From Bacteroidia bacterium (GTDB taxonomy: Bacteria > Bacteroidota > Bacteroidia > B-17B0 > Aurantibacillaceae): a stretch of DNA of 64,000 nt. The stretch is from NCBI GenBank assembly GCA_016787785.1, contig JAEUTO010000014.1, positions 1 to 64,000 on the forward strand, given 5' to 3'. The notes under the pieces are model-generated. The model made no database searches and was not told where the DNA came from. It saw only the letters and a program-made list of their open reading frames with translations. A program made the position numbers and the translations under genes. How positions within the stretch are numbered: the first letter of the stretch is position 1; each line of letters opens with the position of its first letter. Below are positions 7,926 to 16,696 of this stretch, piece after piece.

Positions 7926-9254
7926 TTAACCCATATTCTTCAAACGCTCCATGGTTTTTTCAATGTAATTCTCGGTAGGCAAGGATGCTGTTTGTATGCG
8001 TTTTGCATAGGTAATTGAATCAGTAATTTCTTTATTTTTTTCATCCACTACATTTTTTTGATGTTGAATGATCTTATTGTCTTTCTTTTTTTGCGTAAAA
8101 TTTTTATACAATACAAAGGATAAAATAAGTAATACAAGTAAGCCGGCTGCCATCCCGTATTGCCTTAATCGCTGTTGGTTTATCTCGGCATCTTTTAATT
8201 GTGCTTCTTTGTTGAGGTTACTAATGCTCAATTCATTTTTATCTGCTTCATATTTTTCTTTCATCTCGTTCATTTGTTGAGAAAAATCTCTATTGAAGAG
8301 GGAATCGCGTATACTTAAGGCGTTGGACGCATTAGCGTATGCAGATTCAAAATCTCTGGCGTTCGCATAGGTTCCGGCTAAGTGAACCATTAAGTTAAAA
8401 TTGTTCTCGCTGTAATATAAGCCAAGGTCTTTAAACCCTTTTTTACTTTCTTCAAATAGCTTTAAACTCTCAGATGTTTTGCCAATATCTCTGTAAAGAT
8501 TAGCAAGGCCGTATTTCCAAAAATAAAAGTTGGATGACGAATCGCCGATACTAATAAATTCCCTGCAACAGGTTTCAATGTACTTCCGTGCTTTGATAAA
8601 GTCTTTTTTCATCAGGTAACAATTTCCAATATTGCCGTAAACGCTTGGATCGCTCATATTATTGGTTTTTAAAACTTCTGCGGATCTAAAAAAGTAAACC
8701 AGAGCACTATCATAGTTTTTGAGATTAAAGTAAGCAATACCCATATTTTGATTAGCAAGGTTAATACCCATTGCAAAATTTGCTTTTTCAAAAACAGGCG
8801 TACATTTCCTGAAAAAACGTATTGCTTCACGATTTTGATCCATCTTGCGGTAAAGCATCCCGATGTTACATTCAACCCTCGAAATGCTTATAGTATCTTT
8901 TAATTTTTCGAAATAAGATATCGCTTTTAAATAATAATCAATACTCTCTTTATAATGAGAAGTTTCATCACTAATTATACCAAGGATCTTTAAACCCGTT
9001 GCAACATCTTTTAACCTTTCTGTCTTTTTTGCAAGCTTTACGCCTTCTATTGCTATTCTTTTGGTCTCAGCAACATTATCGTATTTTATTTCCCAAGCCA
9101 GGGCAATAAGGGTTTTAGCTTTTGTTGAATCTGCTATTGATGTATTTTTCAAGATCTGCCTAAGCGAATCTATTGTTCTTAATTGGCAATAGCAATTTGA
9201 ATTGATTTGAATGAAAGTGCAAAAAAATAAAAATAATAGATATTTGTTTTTCAT
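7926..9254 (-). CDS. TPR sensor protein lacking its output phosphatase domain
   Basis: Signal peptide (MKNKYLLFLFFCTFIQ), about seven TPR repeats (residues 25-330), a coiled region, one membrane helix (AAGLLVLLILSFVLYKNF, about 375-395) and a short cytoplasmic tail with the coiled linker NKEITDSITYAKRIQTASLP. In sister proteins (for example the one at 44884) this linker leads into a SpoIIE/PP2C phosphatase, but here the protein ends about 15 residues later. The ATG at 9254 is preferred over the one at 9293, because it gives the clean signal peptide and a 14-base gap after the phosphatase gene instead of overlap. It is co-transcribed with the SpoIIE gene at 9269, so it may act as that enzyme's sensory partner. 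Confidence 0.8.
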   Translation of the reverse strand: MKNKYLLFLFFCTFIQINSNCYCQLRTIDSLRQILKNTSIADSTKAKTLIALAWEIKYDNVAETKRIAIEGVKLAKKTERLKDVATGLKILGIISDETSHYKESIDYYLKAISYFEKLKDTISISRVECNIGMLYRKMDQNREAIRFFRKCTPVFEKANFAMGINLANQNMGIAYFNLKNYDSALVYFFRSAEVLKTNNMSDPSVYGNIGNCYLMKKDFIKARKYIETCCREFISIGDSSSNFYFWKYGLANLYRDIGKTSESLKLFEESKKGFKDLGLYYSENNFNLMVHLAGTYANARDFESAYANASNALSIRDSLFNRDFSQQMNEMKEKYEADKNELSISNLNKEAQLKDAEINQQRLRQYGMAAGLLVLLILSFVLYKNFTQKKKDNKIIQHQKNVVDEKNKEITDSITYAKRIQTASLPTENYIEKTMERLKNMG

Positions 9255-9268
9255 TTTTTTTAATAGGG

Positions 9269-10621
9269 TTAAAAGCGAATACCTATCACACACACATCAT
9301 CAACTTGTTCTAAATTACCACGCCATTTTTCAAATGCCACATTAAAAATATCTTTTTGTTCGGATGTAGAGCGGTGATGATTTAAAAGTAAAAGATCATT
9401 CAAAGCTTTGTATTTGAATTTTTTTCCTTTCGGTCCGCCAAACTGATCTGCAAAACCATCCGTATACAGATATAAGGCATCACCTTTTTGCGCTTCTATT
9501 GTGTAATTTTTAAAATGGTCGGGCTTTTCGCCTTTGCCAACGGGCATTTTATCTGTTGGTAAAATAACTATTTCGTTGTTGCGAATCAACACAGGTGCAT
9601 TATTTGCTCCGGCATAGTCGATTTTATAAGTACCATTTTTATTTTCTAACGTTAATAAAATGCCATCCATACCGTCTTGCTGCCCATCTTTGGAAATGTC
9701 GTTTATTAAACGTGTTCTTACATGATCAAATATTTCATTTGGTTTGGCAATGTTCTTTTCCTTAATGCCTTCATTTAAAAAACCAATATTTAATAAACAC
9801 ATAAATGCTCCTGGTACGCCATGGCCAGTGCTATCGCAAACCGCCAAATAAAATTTATTGTTGTGTTCGGTAGCCCAGTAAAAATCGCCACTCACAATAT
9901 CTTTAGGTTTAAAGAATACAAAATGGTCTGGCAAATGTTTTTTTAAGAAATCGTTATGCGCTAATAAAGTATTTTGTATTTTTTTTGCGTAATTGATGCT
10001 GTCAACTATCTCTTTGTTTTTTGCAGTGATCTCTTCGTTTTTTTTCTCAATTTCCTGTTCGTAGTCCTCAGAACCGGTTTTAAAATACTGCACAACAAAA
10101 AACAGAATTGCAAAAACCGAACCAACGGTAATACACCAGTACTGGATCTCAATATCGTGCGGCACTATTGCTACCGGAGCATGTGTGCTTTGATACCAGG
10201 TAACAAAGTAAAATGCTGCCATGCTTAAATAAAAAAGCGTGTAAATGAGAATTTTTTTACGAAAAAGAATTACAGGAATTGTAGCAGTTACAAATAAATA
10301 AAATCGATCGCCAAGATTTATGCTATTGTACCAGCAGATAAGGCAAACGCAAATAATAGGTATAATTGTAAAATAGTACTTATTAAAGGTAAACCAACGT
10401 TTATAATTGAAATAAGGGGTTAGAAAAAATGCAAAAAGAAACGGAACGGCAAAGTAAAGGGTGTCGTAAAGTTTTATAACAGGCGCCATTACGCAAAAAA
10501 TAAACATCACTATAGACATAATGATGCTCATTCTGTTCATGAGCTTTATGTTTTTTAGATCATGTGGACTTGTGGTATAATCAATACCAGAGTTTATTAT
10601 TTTTCCTAAAAACTCCTTCAT
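9269..10621 (-). CDS. Membrane-anchored SpoIIE-type PP2C Ser/Thr phosphatase
   Basis: Predicted signalling phosphatase at the inner membrane. Residues 30-180 hold about six transmembrane helices with no extracytoplasmic domain. A coiled coil (185-215) carries the linker KEIVDSINYAKKIQNTLL, followed by the PP2C/SpoIIE domain (about 225-450). Metal-binding aspartates lie in DIVSGDFYW (D246) and CDSTGHGVPGAFM (D263), with later motifs GANNAPV, YLYTDGFADQFGG and DDVCVIGI. All look intact, so the enzyme is probably active. It is first in a two-gene operon with the TPR protein downstream. The target is unknown; in related systems it is a phosphorylated STAS-domain protein. Confidence 0.9.
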   Translation of the reverse strand: MKEFLGKIINSGIDYTTSPHDLKNIKLMNRMSIIMSIVMFIFCVMAPVIKLYDTLYFAVPFLFAFFLTPYFNYKRWFTFNKYYFTIIPIICVCLICWYNSINLGDRFYLFVTATIPVILFRKKILIYTLFYLSMAAFYFVTWYQSTHAPVAIVPHDIEIQYWCITVGSVFAILFFVVQYFKTGSEDYEQEIEKKNEEITAKNKEIVDSINYAKKIQNTLLAHNDFLKKHLPDHFVFFKPKDIVSGDFYWATEHNNKFYLAVCDSTGHGVPGAFMCLLNIGFLNEGIKEKNIAKPNEIFDHVRTRLINDISKDGQQDGMDGILLTLENKNGTYKIDYAGANNAPVLIRNNEIVILPTDKMPVGKGEKPDHFKNYTIEAQKGDALYLYTDGFADQFGGPKGKKFKYKALNDLLLLNHHRSTSEQKDIFNVAFEKWRGNLEQVDDVCVIGIRF

Positions 10622-10678
10622 TTAAACATTTCTGTCTTTTTATTTTAAATATAGTATTAAAAAATAACAATTACTATA

Positions 10679-11935
10679 TCATTCAAATCTTAAACTATCA
10701 ATAGGATCTAATTTAGAAGCTCGGTTAGCAGGCAAGTAACCGCTTAACAAGCCAACTACAATACAAATTATAACACCTGTAATTATCCAGAACCAGGGAA
10801 TAAAAAAGCCCGTATCCAATGCAAAACTAATTAAGTTGCCAATAACTATTCCGAGCAAGATCCCAAATAAACCTCCCATTACACAAATTACTACGCTCTC
10901 AATTAAGAACTGATATTTAATTGCTTTTTGTGTTGCGCCCAACGCTTTTCTTATTCCAATTTCGCGGGTACGTTCGGTAACGCTCACGAGCATAATATTC
11001 ATTAGGCCAATAGCCGCGCCCAGCAAGGTTATTAAGCCAATAATGGTGGCACCAAGCGTTACGGTTTTAAGATCTTTAATTAAAATTGAGGCAAGGTTAT
11101 CTGATTTTACAATGTCAAAATTATCTACGGCGGTGGTTGGTATCTTTCTCACTTTTCTGAAAACTGCTCTTGCTTCGTACAAGATATTATCAAGCATAGA
11201 ACTGCTTTTGGTTAATACATTTATAGTAAAGCTCATATCGTTACTGCCAAAATACTGCCGCGCGTTGGTAAGGGGAATTATGCAGAGTTTATCACCACCA
11301 AAACCTGCACTATTACCTTTGCTTTTTAATACTCCAACAATCTTGTAGCGCGAAGCGCCAATTTTAATTGTTTTATCAATAGCACTTTCGTTCTCAGTAA
11401 ACAACGCTTTTTCAATATCTTTTCCAATAATAACAATTGGTGCGCCACTGTTTACTTCGTAGGCATTAAAATTTCTTCCCTGTTCCAGATCATAGCCCGC
11501 AGTTAAAATGTAATTTTCGTCGCTACCAAATACCTGTATATTGGGATTGGTTTTTTTACTACCATATTTTACACGCGTGGCCATATTTGCCATAGTAGAT
11601 ACAGAAGTTACTACAGGATAATTAAATTCATTTTTAAATCTAAGAGCCTCTTTAAATTTAATATTATCAAAGGTCTTCGCTTTTTTTCCTCGCTGACCTA
11701 CACGAATATTAACATCTGCATTACGAATAGTAAATGTGTTAGCACCCATACTTGTAAAATTGTTGTTGATGCCATTCTTTATCGCGTCAATTGCCGAAAG
11801 TATTCCAACCAGGGCCGTAATGCCAATAGCAATAATAAGCATTGTAATAATGGCGCGTAAACGATTGGCTTTGATAGAATCAAGCGCAATGGAGATATTT
11901 TCTTTAACGTAGATCAATACACTAAAGTTAAGCAA
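10679..11935 (-). CDS. MacB/FtsX-type ABC transporter permease
   Basis: Inner-membrane subunit of a MacB-like mechanotransmission ABC transporter for lipoproteins, peptides or small molecules. It has one N-terminal helix (about 28-48), a large periplasmic MacB-PCD domain (about 50-280), then three C-terminal helices (about 290-410). Between the first two of these lies the FtsX signature VSVTERTREIGIRKALGAT. At 418 residues it is full length. No ATPase gene is adjacent; in Bacteroidota the permease is often encoded apart from the ATPase. It is separated from folD upstream by a long hairpin (11996-12049). Confidence 0.88.
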   Translation of the reverse strand: MLNFSVLIYVKENISIALDSIKANRLRAIITMLIIAIGITALVGILSAIDAIKNGINNNFTSMGANTFTIRNADVNIRVGQRGKKAKTFDNIKFKEALRFKNEFNYPVVTSVSTMANMATRVKYGSKKTNPNIQVFGSDENYILTAGYDLEQGRNFNAYEVNSGAPIVIIGKDIEKALFTENESAIDKTIKIGASRYKIVGVLKSKGNSAGFGGDKLCIIPLTNARQYFGSNDMSFTINVLTKSSSMLDNILYEARAVFRKVRKIPTTAVDNFDIVKSDNLASILIKDLKTVTLGATIIGLITLLGAAIGLMNIMLVSVTERTREIGIRKALGATQKAIKYQFLIESVVICVMGGLFGILLGIVIGNLISFALDTGFFIPWFWIITGVIICIVVGLLSGYLPANRASKLDPIDSLRFE

Positions 11936-11995
11936 TAACTAGTTGTGAAAAATAAATTAATTATGGGCGGTAACTTTGGTTTAAGATGGATAAAT

Positions 11996-12049
11996 GATAA
12001 AGGATGAATGATTTAAGACTTTACTGTCTTGAGTCTTGTGTCCTTTATC
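11996..12049 (-). terminator. Long intergenic hairpin downstream of folD
   Basis: Outer arms GATAAAGGA / TCCTTTATC (11996-12004, 12041-12049) and inner arms AAGACT / AGTCTT (12015-12020, 12032-12037) form a long interrupted hairpin just after the folD stop. A terminator or mRNA-stabilising role is inferred; the T tract on the minus strand is weak. Confidence 0.55.
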
Positions 12050-12058
12050 TTCAGTCCC

Positions 12059-12940
12059 TTATTTATAAATTTCTTTCTTCGCAGCCAGCAGAGTATTCTT
12101 TATCAACGAAGCAATGGTCATCGGTCCAACGCCACCGGGAACTGGTGTAATGTAACTGCATTTAGGAGCCACTTCATCAAAGTGCACATCGCCTTTTAAT
12201 TTAAAACCGCTTTTTGTTTCGGTGCTGGCGACTCTTGTTGTGCCCACATCAATTACAATGGCGCCTTCTTTTACCATGTTGCCTTTTAAAAATTCGGGAC
12301 TACCTAAAGCACAAATAATAATATCTGCTTTTAAGGTGTGCGAAATAAGATCTTTTGTTTTACTATGACAAAGTGTAACGGTACAATTTCCTAAAGCAGT
12401 ATTCTTGGCAAGCAAAATACTCATGGGTGAACCCACAATATGACTGCGACCAATAACCACACAGTTCTTTCCGCTGGTCTCGATATTATAAGCGGATAAT
12501 AAATGCACGATACCATAAGGTGTTGCGCTTACGTAACAAGGCAAGTTCAGTACCATGCGCCCAACGTTAATGGGATGAAAGCCATCCACATCTTTACTTG
12601 GTTTAACGGCTTCAATAATTTTATGTTCGTTAATATGGCGGGGTAGAGGTAACTGAACAATAAACCCATCCACATCGTTATTGTTGTTAAGATCATGAAC
12701 AGCTTCTAATAATTTTTCTTCTGTAACATATTCGGGAAAACGTAAGAGCGTCGATTTAAATCCAACGCGTTCGCAGGCTTTTATTTTACTTGCTACATAA
12801 GTTTCGCTGCCCCCATCATTACCCACTAAAATTGCAGCAAGGTGTGGTTGCTTTAAACCTGAAGCCATCATTTGCCTAACTTCAATAGCAATGTCTTCCT
12901 GTAACTGAAGCGATATTTTTTTTCCGTCTATTAATTCCAT
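12059..12940 (-). CDS. folD: Bifunctional methylenetetrahydrofolate dehydrogenase/cyclohydrolase
   Basis: Interconverts 5,10-methylene-THF and 10-formyl-THF in cytosolic one-carbon metabolism, using NADP+. It has 293 residues. The catalytic Tyr/Lys pair lies in [15 protein letters not shown] (Y48, K52). Other family motifs are [45 protein letters not shown] (Rossmann site) and the C-terminal [15 protein letters not shown]. The start abuts the stop of a small lipoprotein gene directly upstream on the same strand, so the two are likely co-transcribed, though their functions seem unrelated. Confidence 0.97.
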   Translation of the reverse strand: MELIDGKKISLQLQEDIAIEVRQMMASGLKQPHLAAILVGNDGGSETYVASKIKACERVGFKSTLLRFPEYVTEEKLLEAVHDLNNNNDVDGFIVQLPLPRHINEHKIIEAVKPSKDVDGFHPINVGRMVLNLPCYVSATPYGIVHLLSAYNIETSGKNCVVIGRSHIVGSPMSILLAKNTALGNCTVTLCHSKTKDLISHTLKADIIICALGSPEFLKGNMVKEGAIVIDVGTTRVASTETKSGFKLKGDVHFDEVAPKCSYITPVPGGVGPMTIASLIKNTLLAAKKEIYK

Positions 12941-13366
12941 TTACAATTCTGTTATTTTATAATATTTAATTACTTCTCCTGTATATAATTTTGAATTTTG
13001 TAAAGTCATTGTAGCAAGTAATTTGCTCTTTCTAAACAGTTCACGATAATAGTTTCCTGAATAAATTGAATCTCCGGAAGTTACAACTTCAGGTTTTGCA
13101 ACAAAATTAAATTTAACAAGCCCAATATATAAATGTGAGTTTGTAAATTTTACTTTTCCTTTAACTGGTGCGGACCCACAACCTTTATCAGGAGAGTTAC
13201 TTTTATAGATTCCGTAGCCACCTTTCGTGATTTCAATTGACATTTGACATTTAGAACCCGAAATCCATACACCACACATATTTACAGGATATTTGGATAT
13301 TTTCTTACAAGTAGAATTTGCAAAACAAAAAACAAATAAAATAAATATGGTAAATAATTTTCTAAT
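12941..13366 (-). CDS. Small hypothetical lipoprotein, likely ATT start
   Basis: The first ATG (13279) would begin inside the protein at MCGVWISGSKC. The frame stays open upstream and encodes a good secretion signal, (M)RKLFTIFILFVFCFANST, then a cysteine, as in a lipoprotein. The only start candidates for it are ATT at 13366 or 13369, or ATA at 13375; no ATG, GTG or TTG exists there. The mature part (~120 aa) is strand-rich with five cysteines and resembles no domain I know. It sits 41 bases after ffh and touches folD. Either a non-standard start codon is used or a base has been lost or misread in this spot. Confidence 0.6.
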   Translation of the reverse strand: MRKLFTIFILFVFCFANSTCKKISKYPVNMCGVWISGSKCQMSIEITKGGYGIYKSNSPDKGCGSAPVKGKVKFTNSHLYIGLVKFNFVAKPEVVTSGDSIYSGNYYRELFRKSKLLATMTLQNSKLYTGEVIKYYKITEL

Positions 13367-13406
13367 AATATTTATTTAGTGTAATTCGTGGCTAAAACAT
13401 ATACCG

Positions 13407-14756
13407 TTATTTCGGCATACCGTTACCCATTCCTTTAGGCATGTTACGCATTAATTTGCTCATGGCATTTTTATCGTTCATCATGCGCATCATTTTGCGG
13501 GTGTCTTCAAACTGTTTTAATAATTTGTTCACTTCCTGAATGCCTTGTCCACTACCTTTTGCAACACGTTGCCTTCGCGATCCGTTTATTAATTCGGGTT
13601 TTGCTCTTTCTTCTGGCGTCATGCTAAAGATGATTGCTTCAATACCTTTAAAGGCATTATCATCAATGTCCATATCCTTCACAGCTTTACCAACACCGGG
13701 GATCATACCAACAAGGTCTTTAATATTACCCATTTTTTTGATCTGGTGTAGCTGACCTAAAAAGTCATTAAAATCAAATTTATTGGTAGCAATTTTCTTG
13801 CTTAATTTTCTTGCTTCTTCTTCGTCAAATTGCTCTTGTGCACGTTCTACTAAAGTTACAACGTCACCCATACCTAAGATCCTATCGGCCATACGTTCGG
13901 GATAAAACACATCCAATGCATCCATCTTTTCGCCGGTACCAATAAATTTAATAGGTTTGTTTACAATGCTCTTAATAGATAAAGCCGCACCACCACGGGT
14001 ATCGCCATCTAATTTAGTTAAGATAACACCATCAAAATCTAATCTATCGTTAAATGCTTTTGCAGTATTAACGGCATCCTGGCCGGTCATACTATCCACT
14101 ACAAATAAAATTTCGTTTGGCTTAATTGCATTTTTAAGATCAGCAATTTCGTTCATCATTTGCTCATCAACCGCTAAACGGCCCGCAGTATCTATCAACA
14201 CAACGCTATTACCATTTTCTTTCGCCTGTTTAATAGCGGCCTCTGCAATTTTGGTTGGATTTTTTTCTTCGCGATTACTAAATACTTCAACATCTAATTG
14301 CTCTCCCAACACATGTAACTGGTCTATAGCAGCGGGACGGTATACGTCGCAGGCAACCATTAAAGGCTTTTTACCTTTTTTGGTTTTTAGGTAGCTGGCT
14401 AATTTTCCGGTAAAGGTTGTTTTACCCGAACCTTGTAAGCCACTCATTAAAATAACGGTAGGGTTACCGCCTAAATAAATATCTTCTTTGGTACCACCCA
14501 TTAACTGGGCTAGTTCGTCGTGTGTGATCTTAACTAATAATTGTCCGGGAGACACAGAAGTAAGCACATTTTGGCCCAGGGCCTTTTCTTTTACTGTATC
14601 GGTAAATGTTTTAGCTACTTTATAGTTAACGTCGGCATCAAGGAGTGCTTTACGCACTTCTTTCATGGTTTCTGCAACGTTTATTTCTGTAATTTTACCC
14701 TGACCCTTTAAATTTTTTAAAGCGCGATCGAGTTTATCCTGCAAATTATCAAACAT
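13407..14756 (-). CDS. ffh: Signal recognition particle protein Ffh
   Basis: GTPase of the bacterial SRP that binds signal peptides and SRP RNA and delivers ribosomes to FtsY. It has an N domain (1-85), a G domain with GLQGSGKTT (P-loop), DVYRPAAIDQL, DTAGR and TKLDGDTRGG, and an M domain (about 300-449) with MIPGVGKAVKD, the RNA-binding RRQRVAKGSG motif and a Met-rich tail (MMRMMNDKNAMSKLMRNMPK). Length 449 is normal. A TAAATTTG -7 element lies upstream (complement of 14779-14786), between it and the divergent ribD gene. Its RNA partner is encoded at 52652 and its receptor at 17443. Confidence 0.98.
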   Translation of the reverse strand: MFDNLQDKLDRALKNLKGQGKITEINVAETMKEVRKALLDADVNYKVAKTFTDTVKEKALGQNVLTSVSPGQLLVKITHDELAQLMGGTKEDIYLGGNPTVILMSGLQGSGKTTFTGKLASYLKTKKGKKPLMVACDVYRPAAIDQLHVLGEQLDVEVFSNREEKNPTKIAEAAIKQAKENGNSVVLIDTAGRLAVDEQMMNEIADLKNAIKPNEILFVVDSMTGQDAVNTAKAFNDRLDFDGVILTKLDGDTRGGAALSIKSIVNKPIKFIGTGEKMDALDVFYPERMADRILGMGDVVTLVERAQEQFDEEEARKLSKKIATNKFDFNDFLGQLHQIKKMGNIKDLVGMIPGVGKAVKDMDIDDNAFKGIEAIIFSMTPEERAKPELINGSRRQRVAKGSGQGIQEVNKLLKQFEDTRKMMRMMNDKNAMSKLMRNMPKGMGNGMPK

Positions 14757-14818
14757 GGTACTTTTTTTAAATAGAATACAAATTTAGGAAATTGAATGTA
14801 ATTTTACATGATTAAAAA

Positions 14819-15853
14819 ATGAACCACGAACATTATATGCAATTGGCACTTGACCTTGCCCAACAAGGCTGGCCTAATGTGGCGCCTAACCCCATGGTGG
14901 GTTGTGTAATTGTGCATAATAATACGGTGGTAGCGCAAGGTTATCACGAATCTTACGGGCTTGCACACGCGGAAGTAAATGCCATACATGATCTGAATAC
15001 CGAGATAGACCCAAAAGAATGTGTTTTATATGTGAGCTTGGAACCCTGCTCGCATCATGGTAAAACACCACCCTGTGCAGATCTTATCATTCATAAAGGA
15101 TTTAAAACGGTTGTAGTTGCCTGTAAAGATCCAAATCCTTTGGTTTCGGGTAATGGCATAGCTAAGCTAAAACAAGCGGGAATTAATGTAATAGAAGGCA
15201 TTTTAGAGCCCGAGGCAAAAAAACTAAACAAACGTTTTATTACTTTTTTTGAAAAGAAAAGACCTTATTACATTTTAAAATGGGCACAAACTGCCGACGG
15301 TTTTATTAGCCGCGACCCTTTACCTGCAAACAAAGCGGATAATAAAATAAGCGGAACCGAAGCCCAAAAAATGGTGCATGCTTTAAGAGCCAGCGAAATG
15401 GCCATTATGGTTGGAAAAAACACTGTATTGGCGGACGACCCGAGCCTAACAACCCGCTTGGTGGAAGGCAAGAACCCTACAAGGATCTTTATTGATAAGA
15501 ATTTAGAAGTGCGGGAGGTCTTTAATATTTATGCTAAAGACGCTGAAACCATTGTTTTTAATGCTGTTAAAGATGAAATAAGGGATCATATTCAATTTGT
15601 TAAGTTAAATTTTGAGGTAAATATATTGTCGCAGATCTCCGATAAATTAGTAGAACTTAATATCCAGAGCGTTTTGGTAGAGGGCGGTACTACCTTATTG
15701 AACGATTTTATACAACAAAATATATTTGACGAGATATGGGTATTTGAGAACCCTCACTTAAAATTTGGAACAGGCAAAAAGGCACCTCACATGAATTTGA
15801 TAGGGCATTTTGACCCCGTTGGCCAGGATAAACTGTATAAATTTTCAGGTTAA
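14819..15853 (+). CDS. ribD: Riboflavin biosynthesis deaminase/reductase
   Basis: Bifunctional enzyme for the second and third steps of riboflavin synthesis: deamination and then NADPH reduction of the pyrimidine intermediate. The N-terminal deaminase zinc site is HAEVNAI (H50, E52) plus PCSHHGKTPPC (C77, C86). The C-terminal RibD_C reductase starts near residue 150 with YILKWAQTADGFIS, and contains GKNTVLADDPSLTTR and the late VLVEGGTTLLNDF motif. The 344-residue length is usual. It diverges from ffh with a 62-base gap. No other rib genes are nearby, which is normal in Bacteroidota. Confidence 0.96.
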   Translation: MNHEHYMQLALDLAQQGWPNVAPNPMVGCVIVHNNTVVAQGYHESYGLAHAEVNAIHDLNTEIDPKECVLYVSLEPCSHHGKTPPCADLIIHKGFKTVVVACKDPNPLVSGNGIAKLKQAGINVIEGILEPEAKKLNKRFITFFEKKRPYYILKWAQTADGFISRDPLPANKADNKISGTEAQKMVHALRASEMAIMVGKNTVLADDPSLTTRLVEGKNPTRIFIDKNLEVREVFNIYAKDAETIVFNAVKDEIRDHIQFVKLNFEVNILSQISDKLVELNIQSVLVEGGTTLLNDFIQQNIFDEIWVFENPHLKFGTGKKAPHMNLIGHFDPVGQDKLYKFSG

Positions 15854-15918
15854 AAAGCCTTAAAAATCAAAATTCAGGGATATTAAGGCCTAAAATGTTG
15901 AAATATTTGCCTTTAAAT

Positions 15919-15949
15919 TTTGCTAATTAATATTCTTCTCGTATATTTG
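15919..15949 (+). promoter_or_regulatory. Consensus Bacteroidota promoter of rpmB-rpmG-bL38
   Basis: TTTG (15919-15922), a 19-base spacer and TATATTTG (15942-15949) match the Bacteroidota -33/-7 consensus TTTG...TAnnTTTG. The start site should fall near 15956, in the C-rich tract after it. Confidence 0.85.
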
Positions 15950-15996
15950 CGTCCCCTTTAAAAAGGGAAAATTAATTAGAAAAAAGATAATAGATC

Positions 15997-16236
15997 ATGT
16001 CACGTATTTGTCAGTTAACCGGAAAAAAAGCAATGGGTGGAAACAAAGTTTCTTTCTCAAACGCTAAATCTAAACGTCAGTTTAAAGTAAACTTAAAACG
16101 TAAACGTTTTTTTATTCCTGAAACAGGAGAGTGGGTAACATTACGTGTTTCTACTTCAGCATTAAAGAACATTAATAAAAAAGGTATTAGTGCCTGCATA
16201 AAAGAAGCCAAAGCAAGTGGCATTTTAGCAGCATAA
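15997..16236 (+). CDS. rpmB: Large-subunit ribosomal protein bL28
   Basis: 50S protein of 79 residues. Motifs: MSRICQLTGKKAMGGNKVSFS and AKSKRQFKVNLKRKRFFIPE, then TLRVSTSALKNINKKGI. The Bacteroidota form lacks the zinc-binding cysteine set of some other lineages. It is first in the rpmB-rpmG-bL38 operon under the promoter at 15919, with a ~40-base leader and no Shine-Dalgarno sequence. Confidence 0.98.
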   Translation: MSRICQLTGKKAMGGNKVSFSNAKSKRQFKVNLKRKRFFIPETGEWVTLRVSTSALKNINKKGISACIKEAKASGILAA

Positions 16237-16254
16237 TTTTAAAAAAGTAAAGCA

Positions 16255-16437
16255 ATGGCTAAGAAAGGTAATAGAATACAAGTAATATTAGAGTGTACAG
16301 AGCACAAAGAAAGCGGTAAGCCGGGAACGTCTCGTTACATTACTACTAAGAACAAAAAGAACACTACAGAGCGTATTGAATTAAAAAAATACAACTCGGT
16401 GTTAAAGAAAATGACAGTTCATAAAGAAATTAAATAA
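16255..16437 (+). CDS. rpmG: Large-subunit ribosomal protein bL33
   Basis: 50S protein of 60 residues. Signatures: [38 protein letters not shown] and the terminal [10 protein letters not shown]. Only one cysteine is present, so this is the non-zinc form. It lies 18 bases after rpmB and 19 bases before the bL38 gene. Confidence 0.98.
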   Translation: MAKKGNRIQVILECTEHKESGKPGTSRYITTKNKKNTTERIELKKYNSVLKKMTVHKEIK

Positions 16438-16456
16438 TCGTATAGTTTAAGAAAAC

Positions 16457-16612
16457 ATGGCAAAGAAAGTAGTTGCAACGCTAAAGAGCGGAAAAGGTAA
16501 AGATTTTACGAAAGTTATTAAAATGGTTAAATCACCAAAAACAGGTGCTTATAGCTTTAAAGAAGAAATTGTACACAACGATCACGTTGCTGATTTCTTA
16601 AAAGATAAATAA
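16457..16612 (+). CDS. Bacteroidota-specific ribosomal protein bL38 (DUF4295)
   Basis: A 51-residue basic protein starting MAKKVVATLKSGKGKDFTKV and ending DHVADFLKDK. It matches the DUF4295 family that follows rpmG throughout Bacteroidota. From memory, structural work on the Flavobacterium johnsoniae ribosome assigned this family as the 50S protein bL38; I cannot check that here. Sequence, size and operon position all fit. It is third in the operon and is followed by a strong terminator. Confidence 0.9.
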   Translation: MAKKVVATLKSGKGKDFTKVIKMVKSPKTGAYSFKEEIVHNDHVADFLKDK

Positions 16613-16643
16613 GTTAACAAACATTTTATTTAGTTATTAAAAG

Positions 16644-16680
16644 AAATTCTTTCCTTTAAACCGGAAAGAATTTTTTATTT
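16644..16680 (+). terminator. Rho-independent terminator of the rpmB operon
   Basis: 11-base arms AAATTCTTTCC / GGAAAGAATTT (16644-16654, 16663-16673) with an 8-base loop, followed by a T tract. Confidence 0.9.
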
Positions 16681-16696
16681 TAAATTAGTTCAAGAT

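Noticed and set aside
8669-8875. Minus-strand 68-codon frame inside the TPR gene
   Set aside because: Out-of-frame shadow inside a clear TPR coding region.
13957-14394. Plus-strand 145-codon frame opposite ffh
   Set aside because: Antisense of the conserved Ffh G domain; Ser/Leu/Ile-rich composition is typical of a mirror frame.
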